Part shown: in pieces, positions 43,712-52,174 of the stretch
Layout of the letters: each line of letters opens with the position of its first letter
Position numbering within the stretch: position 1 is the first letter of the stretch
NCBI GenBank assembly: GCA_902580225.1
Contig: CACHJU010000008.1
Location: forward strand, 1 to 64,000
DNA length: 64,000 nt
Origin: an uncultured Verrucomicrobiota bacterium
Lineage (GTDB): Bacteria; Verrucomicrobiota; Verrucomicrobiia; Opitutales; Seribacteraceae
Direction: 5' to 3'
The notes under the pieces: generated by a model
The model's database searches: none
Seen by the model: only the letters and a program-made list of their open reading frames with translations
Told to the model about the DNA's origin: nothing
Translations under genes and position numbers: made by a program

Positions 43712-45565
43712 TTATTTTTTTTCTAGTTCGTTTAGTGTGGTATCAACAAGACGACCCACATAGCCTTGAAAACGTTTGTCTATCCCTTCGGGTGTGCGAG
43801 GCATGGATTGAATCTTAGGCAGAAGCGATTTGGCCTTATTATCTAAATGATCGACCGCATTCATGGCAAGCATGGAGGGGAAGCCACCATTTTGTACAGG
43901 GTCAATAATCTTCCCCAAGGTTTTGACTGCTTTTTCAATTTGTTTCTGAGAACCGTATTTGCCCAGTGCTTCGGCAGCAACTACGCGAACATAAAGTGAA
44001 TTATCACTTAGGGCTATTTCCAATTTTTTACCAGCTGAACTGACCCCCTTTTTGCCTCGCATCAGAAGTCCCATTGCCCCCCAGTAGCGAATGGCCGAAT
44101 CTTTGTCCTTTAGATATCCAATAAGGGGCTTGGTTGCCCAAGAAGAGAGTCCGGATGCCAGGTCAGCTGCAATCATGATTCTTTGATAGGGATATTTTTC
44201 AGTTCGGGCCATTTCGTATGGGGTGCTTCCTCGAGATCGTTCATGAATTTCTCCTTCGGGAAGGAAACCCACATCAATAATTCTTTTAATATGCTCCAGA
44301 TGAGCCTGACGCATCTTATTGAGAACTTTTGTATGATCCTTGGATCCGGCCAAATTATTGACTTCATCGGGATCGTTTTCAAGATCGTAGAGTTCCTCGG
44401 GTGGTTTGACTTTCCAAAAGTGACTTTGAGCCTGATTTAGTTTTCCTTCGTCAAAAAGCTTTTTCCAAACTTGGGTGGTGGTGGTGACAAACATATATCC
44501 CACATGTTGACCGTATAGTTTGTGGGGCATGTAGTTTCGGATGTAAATGTAGCGTTTTCCGACCACGGACCGAACCATGTCATAGCGTTCGTCCATTCTT
44601 CCGCGAAAACCGTAGCCATATTCCTGTGGTTGAGCTTGGTGTTTACCCAGGAAAGCGTGGCCTTGGAGGTGAGTGGGAGGTTTTTGTCCAGCCAAACTCA
44701 GCAGGGTGGGGGCAAGATCAACGAATCCGACCCGTCGGTCGCTGCTTCCTCCGACCTTGAAGTTTGGGGAAGCTAAATGTTTCCATTTTTCGGGCAGATG
44801 TACGATAAGCGGAATATTCAAACCGGAAAAGAAAGGCCAACGCTTGCTTCTGGGCATCCCAGATCCATGATCACCATAATAGAAAACGATGGTGTCTTTT
44901 TCGAGGCCATCCTCCCTTAGTTCATTAAGTTTGTCCCCAACCATCTTATCCATTTCCGTGATCATGTCGTAATATTGAGCCCAGTCTTTGCGCACTTCTG
45001 GATGATCAGGGTGGTACGCGGGTACTCGGACTTTGGCGGGGTCATGGACCTGCGTGTGCGGCCGCTTACGAATTTTGCTCTCGTGAGAGATGGTAAAGTT
45101 GAAGATGGCGAAGAACGGACTTCCCTTCGGCCGGTTTCTCCAATGTCCTTTCTTTCCACTTTCATTCCAGACCTCTCCCTCTTTCATTAAGTTATAGTCT
45201 TCCTTGGAATTATTCGTGCAATAGTACCCAAGGTCGCGGAGGTAGGATGGGTACATCTTGAAGTTTGGCGGGAGTCGTGTCATGCTGCGCATATGTTCGG
45301 CTCCGGTGGATGGTGGATACAATCCGGAAATGATCGTAGTCCTAGCTGGGGCACAAACTGGTGCGTTGGAAATGGCCCGGGTGTAGATCATTCCCTTTTC
45401 AGCAAGTGCATCAAGGTTGGGTGTGGTGGCGTAGGTATCGCCATAACACCCGAGATGAGGTCCGTTATCCTCACTAGTTATCCATAAAATATTGGGCAAG
45501 TCGCCAGCCCGAGTAAGTGCTGTTCCAATGGAACAAATGATTAGTACTTTTATTATCTTTTTCAT
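43712..45565 (-). CDS. Exported sulfatase with C-terminal HEAT-like repeats
   Basis: 617 residues from ATG 45565 (a start at 45619 would intrude into the NHL gene). Signal peptide 1-20. Active site C-A-P-A-R (Cys71), calcium ligands in T-S-E-D-N-G-P-H near 30-37, and Y-Y-G-D-H-G-S-G near 230. Residues about 500-600 form HEAT-like repeats (I-R-Y-W-G-A-M-G-L-L-M-R, V-R-V-V-A-A-E-A-L-G), an accessory domain seen in verrucomicrobial sulfatases. Compared with the neighbouring sulfatase it has Ala instead of Ser at the fourth position of C-x-P-x-R, which formylglycine-generating enzyme tolerates. Confidence 0.93.
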   Translation of the reverse strand: MKKIIKVLIICSIGTALTRAGDLPNILWITSEDNGPHLGCYGDTYATTPNLDALAEKGMIYTRAISNAPVCAPARTTIISGLYPPSTGAEHMRSMTRLPPNFKMYPSYLRDLGYYCTNNSKEDYNLMKEGEVWNESGKKGHWRNRPKGSPFFAIFNFTISHESKIRKRPHTQVHDPAKVRVPAYHPDHPEVRKDWAQYYDMITEMDKMVGDKLNELREDGLEKDTIVFYYGDHGSGMPRSKRWPFFSGLNIPLIVHLPEKWKHLASPNFKVGGSSDRRVGFVDLAPTLLSLAGQKPPTHLQGHAFLGKHQAQPQEYGYGFRGRMDERYDMVRSVVGKRYIYIRNYMPHKLYGQHVGYMFVTTTTQVWKKLFDEGKLNQAQSHFWKVKPPEELYDLENDPDEVNNLAGSKDHTKVLNKMRQAHLEHIKRIIDVGFLPEGEIHERSRGSTPYEMARTEKYPYQRIMIAADLASGLSSWATKPLIGYLKDKDSAIRYWGAMGLLMRGKKGVSSAGKKLEIALSDNSLYVRVVAAEALGKYGSQKQIEKAVKTLGKIIDPVQNGGFPSMLAMNAVDHLDNKAKSLLPKIQSMPRTPEGIDKRFQGYVGRLVDTTLNELEKK

Positions 45566-45567
45566 GG

Positions 45568-46581
45568 TTAGTAGTTCTTGAGGGTGAGAATTCGATCGTT
45601 CCAAATGTCGCATACCCACAGACTTCCGTCAGGTGCAATGGTCACTCCATGAGGGCGGTTCAGGTTGCATTTGGGGTTGGCTTGACCACCGAGAATAGTG
45701 GAAACTGATTTGGTTTCCGGATGATATAAACGGATCAGGTGGTTATTGTCATCAGCGATAATGATTCGTCCTTTTGAATCGAGGCATAGGTGTTTCGGTC
45801 CGTTGAAAGTGGCTTGGAGTGCGGGTCCATCCCTGTATCCTTTTTTTCCGGTTCCCGCCAAAGTGTAAATTTTTCCGTTCCTACGAACCACCCGCAGTGA
45901 GTGATCGTTTCGCTCGAGTACAAACAGATTCCCCTCATCATCCATCACCGAGGCTCTTGGATCCATCAAGGGTTGATTTAAGGCTAGCTTACCGTCAATG
46001 GGTTTACCTTTTTTACCGTTTCCAGCGATCGTATTAATGATTCCAGAATTAAGATCGACTGCCCGAATTCGACGATTACGAATATCCGCAATAAGAAGAG
46101 TTTTCTCATCAGGAGTAAGGCTTATGGAGATGGGCGTATCTAACTTTGCTTTCTTCGCCAATCCACCGTCTCCGGAAAAGCCTTTTTGATTCGGGATTCC
46201 GGCAAATGAAGACAAACGGTTGTTTTTGCCGTTGATTTTACGCACCAAATTGTTGTGGGTATCAGATATGTAAAGAACATTGTCCGCAGCCCAAGCGAGG
46301 TTGTGCATGCTGTGAAACAGCCCTTTCTCCACGAATTTACCATCACCAGCATAGCTTTTTTTCCCATTATCACCACAAAGAATGCTGAGTTTGCCGTTTT
46401 TCTGGAGCAGAAGGATTCGCCCCCCTTTGTATTCAACTATGTAAGCATTTCCTATATTATCGAAAGTTACTCCAAACGGACCGATCAGTCCGCTTGATGG
46501 ACCAAGAACTTCTTCAATCAGAGGCTTTCCTAAGATGCACAGAGGGAACAAGGTAAAAAAGTACAAAAAAGGAAATTTCAT
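45568..46581 (-). CDS. Secreted NHL-repeat beta-propeller
   Basis: 337 residues, ATG 46581, signal peptide 1-18. Six propeller blades with NHL signatures: G-P-F-G-V-T-F-D, M-H-N-L-A-W-A, L-D-T-P-I-S-I-S, L-M-D-P-R-A-S-V, N-G-P-K-H-L-C-L and N-R-P-H-G-V-T-I. Family members often act as lactonase-like or binding propellers. It ends two bases before the sulfatase start and follows the esterase by 20 bp, so it belongs to the sulfated-glycan operon; it may bind or hydrolyse a sugar product. Confidence 0.9.
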   Translation of the reverse strand: MKFPFLYFFTLFPLCILGKPLIEEVLGPSSGLIGPFGVTFDNIGNAYIVEYKGGRILLLQKNGKLSILCGDNGKKSYAGDGKFVEKGLFHSMHNLAWAADNVLYISDTHNNLVRKINGKNNRLSSFAGIPNQKGFSGDGGLAKKAKLDTPISISLTPDEKTLLIADIRNRRIRAVDLNSGIINTIAGNGKKGKPIDGKLALNQPLMDPRASVMDDEGNLFVLERNDHSLRVVRRNGKIYTLAGTGKKGYRDGPALQATFNGPKHLCLDSKGRIIIADDNNHLIRLYHPETKSVSTILGGQANPKCNLNRPHGVTIAPDGSLWVCDIWNDRILTLKNY

Positions 46582-46601
46582 TGGTTTTTGGAAGTCTGGG
46601 C

Positions 46602-48191
46602 TTACATACCCTTGGTGATAAGGGGAAAGTCATCAGTACGAAAGGGCGTGACCGGAAGAGTAATCGATCCGTCTTTGCGGTAAAGATTACATACTGGGTT
46701 GTCAGCCCATGCATAGCGTACCGCCTTCGGTTTTTGGATATCATCCGCCCATACTTCGACCTTGTTATTACCGATCAACTTAGCCTGAGCCCAGACGAAT
46801 TTCCGGTTTTCTCCGCAAATTGCAAAGCCCAACGGATCCCGCACATCAAAGCAATACAACCCTTTTCCAACATGATCAAAAGTGAGTACGATTTTATTGT
46901 TTTTGGTCTCCATGGACTGGTAACGTGGACTTTGGTAGGGGAGGTCAATTCCGTAATCCTTGGCCAAAGCGTTGCGGACCAATCGATTGGCAACCATTTG
47001 TTTGTTGCGTGGATGGATGTCCCGGCCTTCACCGACATCGATAATCACTGCTTCTCCAACATTCTTGAGCTTATCGAGGGTGAGAGTCTGTGCTTCTCTT
47101 AATTCCGGCCAAGTCTGTTCGGTCGGAGGTTCTGAAACCTCATTCATAAAATCGGCTAACTGCACCCAGTAGAATGAAAAATCACCCTGTTTCCATACGT
47201 CTCTCCAGCATTGAATCATCAAAGGAAAAACTTCGCGGTAAGCATGTCCGCGCTTACCGTTGCTTTCACCTTGATACCAAATCGCTCCTTTAATTCCATA
47301 TCCTATGATCGGATTCAGTACGCCATTATAAAGGTTGGCCGGGCGATGCTGGCCGGTCAGTTTGTTGCGCGGCGGGCGAGGTCGATCACTTGGTTGAGCT
47401 TTACCCTGTTTGCGAGCGGTTTGAGATTTTTCCTGCCATTTCTTGAATTTATCTTGGTAATTAGCTAGAAGTTTCTGGTAATCAAAAGTTTTTTCGGTCT
47501 CTCTCCATTGGTCCATGTAAGGTTTTGCGACTGGAAGTTTGTTTAGGCGGTCGCGCGGAATCCAAGCCTCACAGGCCGATCCGCCCCATGCATTGTCGAT
47601 CAGACCGACTGGAACTCCCAAAGCCAAGTGCAAGCGTCGGCCAAATAAATATCCCACTGCGGAGAAATTTTTGGCGATCTCCGGAGTAGTTACTTCCCAT
47701 TGTCCATTAAAGTCATTTCGAGCCTCCTGCGTACCCACAAGGGACACGCTGATTAGACGAAGATTTGGGTAGTTCGCAGTTATAATTTCGAGATCAGCAT
47801 CATCAGAATTACCGAGGGACCATCCCATGTTCGACTGTCCAGAGCAAAGCCAAACTTCTCCAACTAAGATATTTTCATATTTTAAATTATTAATCTTTAA
47901 GGTCTTTGGATAAGATGACGCTTTCATTGGATTCAAGATGATTTTCCATTGTCCCTTTTTGTCGGCTTTAGTTTTATGTGTTTGGTCCGCAATCGAAACA
48001 TTTATGCTTTCTTCGGCATCTGCCCAACCCCAAATAGGATTTTTATGGTTTTGTTGAAGTACCATGTTGTTCCCAATAATCGAGGGGGTTTTTACCTCTG
48101 CGAAGCAGTTAATTACACTTGCCCAAATTACAACGGAAAGCATGCAGACTTTATTTACAAGTTGAGGCCAAAAATATTGGATTAATTTCAT
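46602..48191 (-). CDS. Exported sialate O-acetylesterase-like SGNH esterase
   Basis: 529 residues from ATG 48191; the open frame reaches 48227, but this start gives the better signal peptide (V-C-M-L-S-V-V-I-W-A-S-V-I). Domains: an N-terminal Ig-like sheet (G-N-N-M-V-L-Q-Q, G-W-A-D-A), an SGNH block I with G-E-V-W-L-C-S-G-Q-S-N-M (nucleophile Ser), W-Y-Q-G-E-S-N in block III, and D-I-H-P-R-N-K near 390 with the catalytic Asp and His. The family removes acetyl groups from sialic acids and other sugars. As first gene of the sulfatase operon it probably deacetylates the same polysaccharide. Confidence 0.9.
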   Translation of the reverse strand: MKLIQYFWPQLVNKVCMLSVVIWASVINCFAEVKTPSIIGNNMVLQQNHKNPIWGWADAEESINVSIADQTHKTKADKKGQWKIILNPMKASSYPKTLKINNLKYENILVGEVWLCSGQSNMGWSLGNSDDADLEIITANYPNLRLISVSLVGTQEARNDFNGQWEVTTPEIAKNFSAVGYLFGRRLHLALGVPVGLIDNAWGGSACEAWIPRDRLNKLPVAKPYMDQWRETEKTFDYQKLLANYQDKFKKWQEKSQTARKQGKAQPSDRPRPPRNKLTGQHRPANLYNGVLNPIIGYGIKGAIWYQGESNGKRGHAYREVFPLMIQCWRDVWKQGDFSFYWVQLADFMNEVSEPPTEQTWPELREAQTLTLDKLKNVGEAVIIDVGEGRDIHPRNKQMVANRLVRNALAKDYGIDLPYQSPRYQSMETKNNKIVLTFDHVGKGLYCFDVRDPLGFAICGENRKFVWAQAKLIGNNKVEVWADDIQKPKAVRYAWADNPVCNLYRKDGSITLPVTPFRTDDFPLITKGM

Positions 48192-48268
48192 AAAGTGCAG
48201 AAGAAAATGAGTGGGCGCGATGGTCAAGTAACAATGTGCCGAATACCCAAGACTTTATTTAGAACAAA

Positions 48269-48604
48269 TTACTGTTTGAGCTCAAAATCGATCACGAATA
48301 CATCTTCCATTAGTGGCTTTAATTGAGAGACAAACCTCTGATGTTCAGGATGAGGAAGATAATCTATGCGCGCCTGATTGTTTTCAAATATTATTACAAA
48401 ACAATGGGAGAATCCCTTATTTAAATTTTCGGGACTGTTATTTTTTCCACCTTTTATTGAAATGATTCCGGGGATTTTATCTTGTAGGCTAATGAATGAT
48501 TTCTTCAATTTTTCAATTTCACCACCGCATACATGTTTTTTAAATTTAAAGCAAACTATGTGTTGGATGGAGTCTTTTGGATAATGGGCTTTTGAGGAAA
48601 TCAT
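48269..48604 (-). CDS. Dabb-domain (stress-response A/B barrel) protein
   Basis: 111 residues, ATG 48604. The ferredoxin-like fold shows Q-H-I-V-C-F-K-F-K near residues 14-22, a helix with L-K-K-S-F-I-S-L-Q-D-K-I-P-G-I, a second F-S-H-C-F-V-I-I-F-E strand and P-H-P-E-H-Q-R-F-V near 83-91. These barrels are usually dimeric; some act as cyclases or binding proteins, and in Verrucomicrobia and Planctomycetes they often accompany sugar or sulfatase operons. It is 77 bp upstream of the esterase on the same strand and may share its promoter. Confidence 0.82.
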   Translation of the reverse strand: MISSKAHYPKDSIQHIVCFKFKKHVCGGEIEKLKKSFISLQDKIPGIISIKGGKNNSPENLNKGFSHCFVIIFENNQARIDYLPHPEHQRFVSQLKPLMEDVFVIDFELKQ

Positions 48605-48689
48605 TTAAGTAGTAATAAATTTTTTAAAGGTGGAAGAATATCAATGTTTTCTTCACCCCTCTCTTGACTTGAACGAAATCCTTGTCAAA

Positions 48690-48923
48690 ATGATTTTCAT
48701 GACTACTGAATTTGATTGGTTTATGATAACAATGCCTGTGTTTGCTTTAGTCGTGTGGGTTATTGTAATGATTGGCTCAATGGAAAAGCAGCCTAAGTTT
48801 TTAGATGGTGCTACTGCTGATACGGTTTTTAAGTGTATCTTTTTTGGTTTATTCGTACTCGGGGTCATTGTTTCCCTAGTCTACATGCTTTTACGCTTTT
48901 GGGAGTTGTTGGGGAATTACTGA
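48690..48923 (+). CDS. Small two-helix membrane protein, unknown
   Basis: About 77 residues from ATG 48690 (or 74 from ATG 48699; a GTG at 48630 is unlikely). Two hydrophobic helices, F-M-I-T-M-P-V-F-A-L-V-V-W-V-I and F-F-G-L-F-V-L-G-V-I-V-S-L-V-Y, flank a short loop (K-Q-P-K-F-L-D-G-A). No family is recognised. It stands alone between the Dabb gene and recD2. Confidence 0.55.
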   Translation: MIFMTTEFDWFMITMPVFALVVWVIVMIGSMEKQPKFLDGATADTVFKCIFFGLFVLGVIVSLVYMLLRFWELLGNY

Positions 48924-49132
48924 TTTTCATTTTCATCTCAATTTTTAATTTTAATTCTCTTCTTAAATACACCTTCGGTTTGCTTTGTCTATTAGTGTGT
49001 CTTTATTTTTTTCTATTTATTTTACTCAAATTACAGCAATCTGCTTTCGTGTTATTTCCCGAAGTAATGCAGATTTTTATTCCAATCAATTTTATATCAA
49101 ACTAATTCAGTTGTTGGAGTGAACAAACTCCT

Positions 49133-51328
49133 TTAGGTTGCTTGTTTAATTTTACGTATTAGGTCAGTTTGGCGAACCAAGGTCTTATTATTTCGAATTG
49201 CCATGGCATAGGCTGCAGGATCACCCACGAAAATCACTTTTTTCTTCGCCCTCGTTAGCCCAGTGTAAACCAAGTTTCTTTGGAGCATCATAAAATGTTG
49301 TTTCAAGAGTGGGAAAATAACTACGGGGTATTCACTACCTTGGCTTTTATGAACGGAGATCGCGTAGGCAGGTTGTAAATCGGTAATTTCCATCCGTTCA
49401 TAAATAATTCTCCTTCCTTCAAACAGAATCTCAATTTTTCCATTAATTGAATCAACCGAATCAATAATACCCATATCCCCATTAAATACATCCTTGTCAT
49501 AATTATTTCGGGTTTGAATAACCTTGTCTCCCTCACGAAAAATATTAAAACCCATAGTTAGAGTGGAACCATGTGGATTAATTGAATCCCTGATTTGATC
49601 ATTTAAATTACCAATTCCAGCGGTTCCCCGATGAAGGGGTGCGAGAATTTGCACATCCTGCTTGGTATCAATCGAAAACTTTTTTGGGAGAATCTGGCTG
49701 CAAAGTTTGGTAATAACCTCGACGCATAATTCCGGGGTTACGGCACGTATGAAATGAACATCCTGTTTGGGATTGAGCTTATCCAAAGAATCGACAGGTG
49801 AAGGAGGAGAACCTTTGCCTGCGAGGATTCCGTGGGCAAGGTTAACGATGCCGCTATTCTCAGCTTGTCGAAAAGTAACTTCCAATCGGGTAACTGAAAA
49901 TAAGCTACAATCAATCAGGTTCTTAAGAACATTACCAGAGCCTACAGAGGGTAACTGATCAGAATCTCCAACGAGTAAGACATGTGCATGAGCTGGAACG
50001 GAGCGAAAAAGTGCGGAGGCAAGCCGAATGTCAAGCATGCTGGTTTCGTCCATGATCAAAAAATCGCAAACCAAAGGAGATTTTTCATTTACCGTAAACC
50101 CACCGTGACTCGGGTCAAATTTTAATAATCTATGAACAGTTTGGGCAAAATGAGAAGCACTTTCTGACATTCTTCTTGCAGCTCGACCGGTAGGTGCAGC
50201 AAGCATAACTCTAGCTTTTTTTGCCTTAAGAATAGAGACGATCGCACGGAGAATAGTTGTTTTACCAGTTCCTGGGCCACCGGTCAAAATAGCTACTTTG
50301 GAAGAAAGTGCATTTCGGATTCCTTTTGTTTGAGCATCAGCAAATCCAAAACCTGCTTTATCCTGAGCCCATTCGATGGCTTTTTCGATTAAAATACTAG
50401 GCAAAGAAGAAGGAGTTTTCAGTACGGATTGAAGCGAACGGGCAATATTATCCTCTGCTCTCCATGATGTGGGCAACTGGATCCAGTCAGGTTCGGTGGA
50501 AATTAACTCAGTTTCTTCTATGAGGGTCTGAATTCTTTTTTCAACACCTTCAGCCTGAGTTTCAAGAAGAGCCGTTGCTTTCAAAGCAATTTCCCTACGG
50601 TCCATATGGGTGTGACCTTCGTCCTCGGCTTCCTGCTGAGTGTGAAGAATACCGGCGTCAATTCGATCGGAGCCATTACTCGAAAGTCCCAAGTTAAGAG
50701 CAATTTTATCCGCAGTTTTAAACCCAATTCCTTTGACATCACGAATAATTCGATAGGGGTCATTTTCTAAAATTGATTTTGCATCATTTCCATATTTTCG
50801 AACCAAGCGAAGACATAATGCGTCTGTAACTCCATAGGTTTGGAGAAACATCATTACTTCGCGAATCGTTTTTTGTTCTTCCCAAGCGAGCCTGATTCCT
50901 TTTATACGTTTTGAACCAATCCCCGGAATTTCGCGAAGGCGGACGGAATCTTCAGAAATAATCTTTAGGGTATCCGAACCAAAGTGATCCACTATTTTAT
51001 TCGCATATGTTTTTCCAATACCGTGAACCAATCCACTGCCCAAATATTTTCTTATCCCATAAGCTGATGCGGGGAGTTTGCTTTCAAATTTATCAAACAA
51101 AAATTGGTTTCCATGTTTGGGATGAGTTGTCCATTTTCCCTTTAAAATAAGAGTTTCACCGCATTGAATTTTGGGTGCTTTCCCGACCACTGCAATCTCT
51201 TCGCTCTTATCATTTTCCCTTAATTTACCAATCAGAAAACCATTTTCTTCATTATAGAATGTAATCCGTTCGAGGACACCTTCGAGTGAGGAATTGGACG
51301 ATTTTTCTGTGTTTTTAGGATTAACCAT
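49133..51328 (-). CDS. recD2: RecD2-family ATP-dependent DNA helicase
   Basis: 731 residues, ATG 51328. An N-terminal OB/HhH region with G-I-G-K-T-Y-A and G-I-G-S-K-R-I-K-G (about 100-230) marks the RecD2 class that lacks RecBC. The SF1B helicase has Walker A G-G-P-G-T-G-K-T-T near 348-356, motif II D-E-T-S-M-L, G-D-S-D-Q-L-P-S-V-G and C-terminal S-V-H-K-S-Q-G-S-E-Y-P. It is a 5'-3' helicase with roles in DNA damage tolerance. The 205-bp gap before it (48924-49132) is AT-rich and holds no credible gene. Confidence 0.94.
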   Translation of the reverse strand: MVNPKNTEKSSNSSLEGVLERITFYNEENGFLIGKLRENDKSEEIAVVGKAPKIQCGETLILKGKWTTHPKHGNQFLFDKFESKLPASAYGIRKYLGSGLVHGIGKTYANKIVDHFGSDTLKIISEDSVRLREIPGIGSKRIKGIRLAWEEQKTIREVMMFLQTYGVTDALCLRLVRKYGNDAKSILENDPYRIIRDVKGIGFKTADKIALNLGLSSNGSDRIDAGILHTQQEAEDEGHTHMDRREIALKATALLETQAEGVEKRIQTLIEETELISTEPDWIQLPTSWRAEDNIARSLQSVLKTPSSLPSILIEKAIEWAQDKAGFGFADAQTKGIRNALSSKVAILTGGPGTGKTTILRAIVSILKAKKARVMLAAPTGRAARRMSESASHFAQTVHRLLKFDPSHGGFTVNEKSPLVCDFLIMDETSMLDIRLASALFRSVPAHAHVLLVGDSDQLPSVGSGNVLKNLIDCSLFSVTRLEVTFRQAENSGIVNLAHGILAGKGSPPSPVDSLDKLNPKQDVHFIRAVTPELCVEVITKLCSQILPKKFSIDTKQDVQILAPLHRGTAGIGNLNDQIRDSINPHGSTLTMGFNIFREGDKVIQTRNNYDKDVFNGDMGIIDSVDSINGKIEILFEGRRIIYERMEITDLQPAYAISVHKSQGSEYPVVIFPLLKQHFMMLQRNLVYTGLTRAKKKVIFVGDPAAYAMAIRNNKTLVRQTDLIRKIKQAT

Positions 51329-51380
51329 TAAGAATGATTAGATTCTCATAAAGTCATCTAGTTGGCGATTATTATCCTAG

Positions 51381-52172
51381 TCAATAATCTAATCCAAAGC
51401 TTATTCCGACTTGGTTAAATGACTGTTTCGAATAATCTTGTGTGTTGGTATTACCATCGTATTGGTAAAAAATTAATACTTCAAAAGGATGCGTCCATTG
51501 CACCCCCGCCCCAATTAAAAGTGAATAATAAAATGAGGTATCTGATTGAGTAAGATATTCATTTTGGATTTTTAATTTATGGTCTGTAAAAGCAATTCCA
51601 TTAGAAACTTTTACTCTAAAAAAGAAAAGATCACTTATTGGAATTTCCCATCCTCCAAATACAGAAGTTGAAATAAGTTGATTATTTCCTTTAACATTCA
51701 TTTCATTCAATATGGGAATGCCCATAACTCTATAATTGTCATAGAACTTGGCTGAAAGAGAAGTCCCGACAAAAAGTGAACGATATTGCCGGTTATATTG
51801 AATGCTTATGTGATGACCTCTTCTAAACTGAATTTGATAATTACGGAAATTTGAATCACTGGGATACATGAATCCGTAATAATAGATGAGTGAATTACGA
51901 TATTTTTGATTATAATTTTTAACCGAAGGAGTGTTTTGAAATTCGTTTTTATGTGTAGCAATTTTTTCCGAACCAATCGAATTAGTATCCTTGAATGCTA
52001 TTCGATGTTCTTTAAGAACATACAAATCGACTCTTCTTTTTAAATCGATAAATTCTTTATTGAGATTGATTAAAGTCTTTTTTAATTTTTTTTCTTCATT
52101 GTTTTTCTGTTCACTGGAAAGGATGGTAAAGGTCAGAAAGACCATTAAGAATAAAGGAGATTTTTGAATCAC
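51381..52172 (-). CDS. Outer-membrane beta-barrel protein with coiled-coil start
   Basis: 263 residues, ATG 52172. Signal peptide 1-20, then a helical segment with K-K-L-K-K-T-L-I-N-L-N-K-E-F-I-D-L-K (about 28-50), then strands: L-I-Y-Y-Y-G-F-M-Y, Y-Q-I-Q-F-R-R-G, H-I-S-I-Q-Y-N-R-Q-Y, S-T-S-V-F-G-G-W-E-I, S-L-L-I-G-A-G-V-Q-W, ending V-G-I-S-F-G-L-D-Y. The terminal aromatic Tyr is typical of BAM-inserted barrels. It starts 2 bp after the triple-repeat protein gene ends, so the two are co-expressed and probably work together at the outer membrane. Confidence 0.7.
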   Translation of the reverse strand: MIQKSPLFLMVFLTFTILSSEQKNNEEKKLKKTLINLNKEFIDLKRRVDLYVLKEHRIAFKDTNSIGSEKIATHKNEFQNTPSVKNYNQKYRNSLIYYYGFMYPSDSNFRNYQIQFRRGHHISIQYNRQYRSLFVGTSLSAKFYDNYRVMGIPILNEMNVKGNNQLISTSVFGGWEIPISDLFFFRVKVSNGIAFTDHKLKIQNEYLTQSDTSFYYSLLIGAGVQWTHPFEVLIFYQYDGNTNTQDYSKQSFNQVGISFGLDY

Positions 52173-52174
52173 AA

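Noticed and set aside
48833-49105. 90-codon hydrophobic plus-strand frame after the small membrane protein
   Set aside because: Overlaps the better-supported small membrane gene out of frame; hydrophobicity follows from T-rich DNA.
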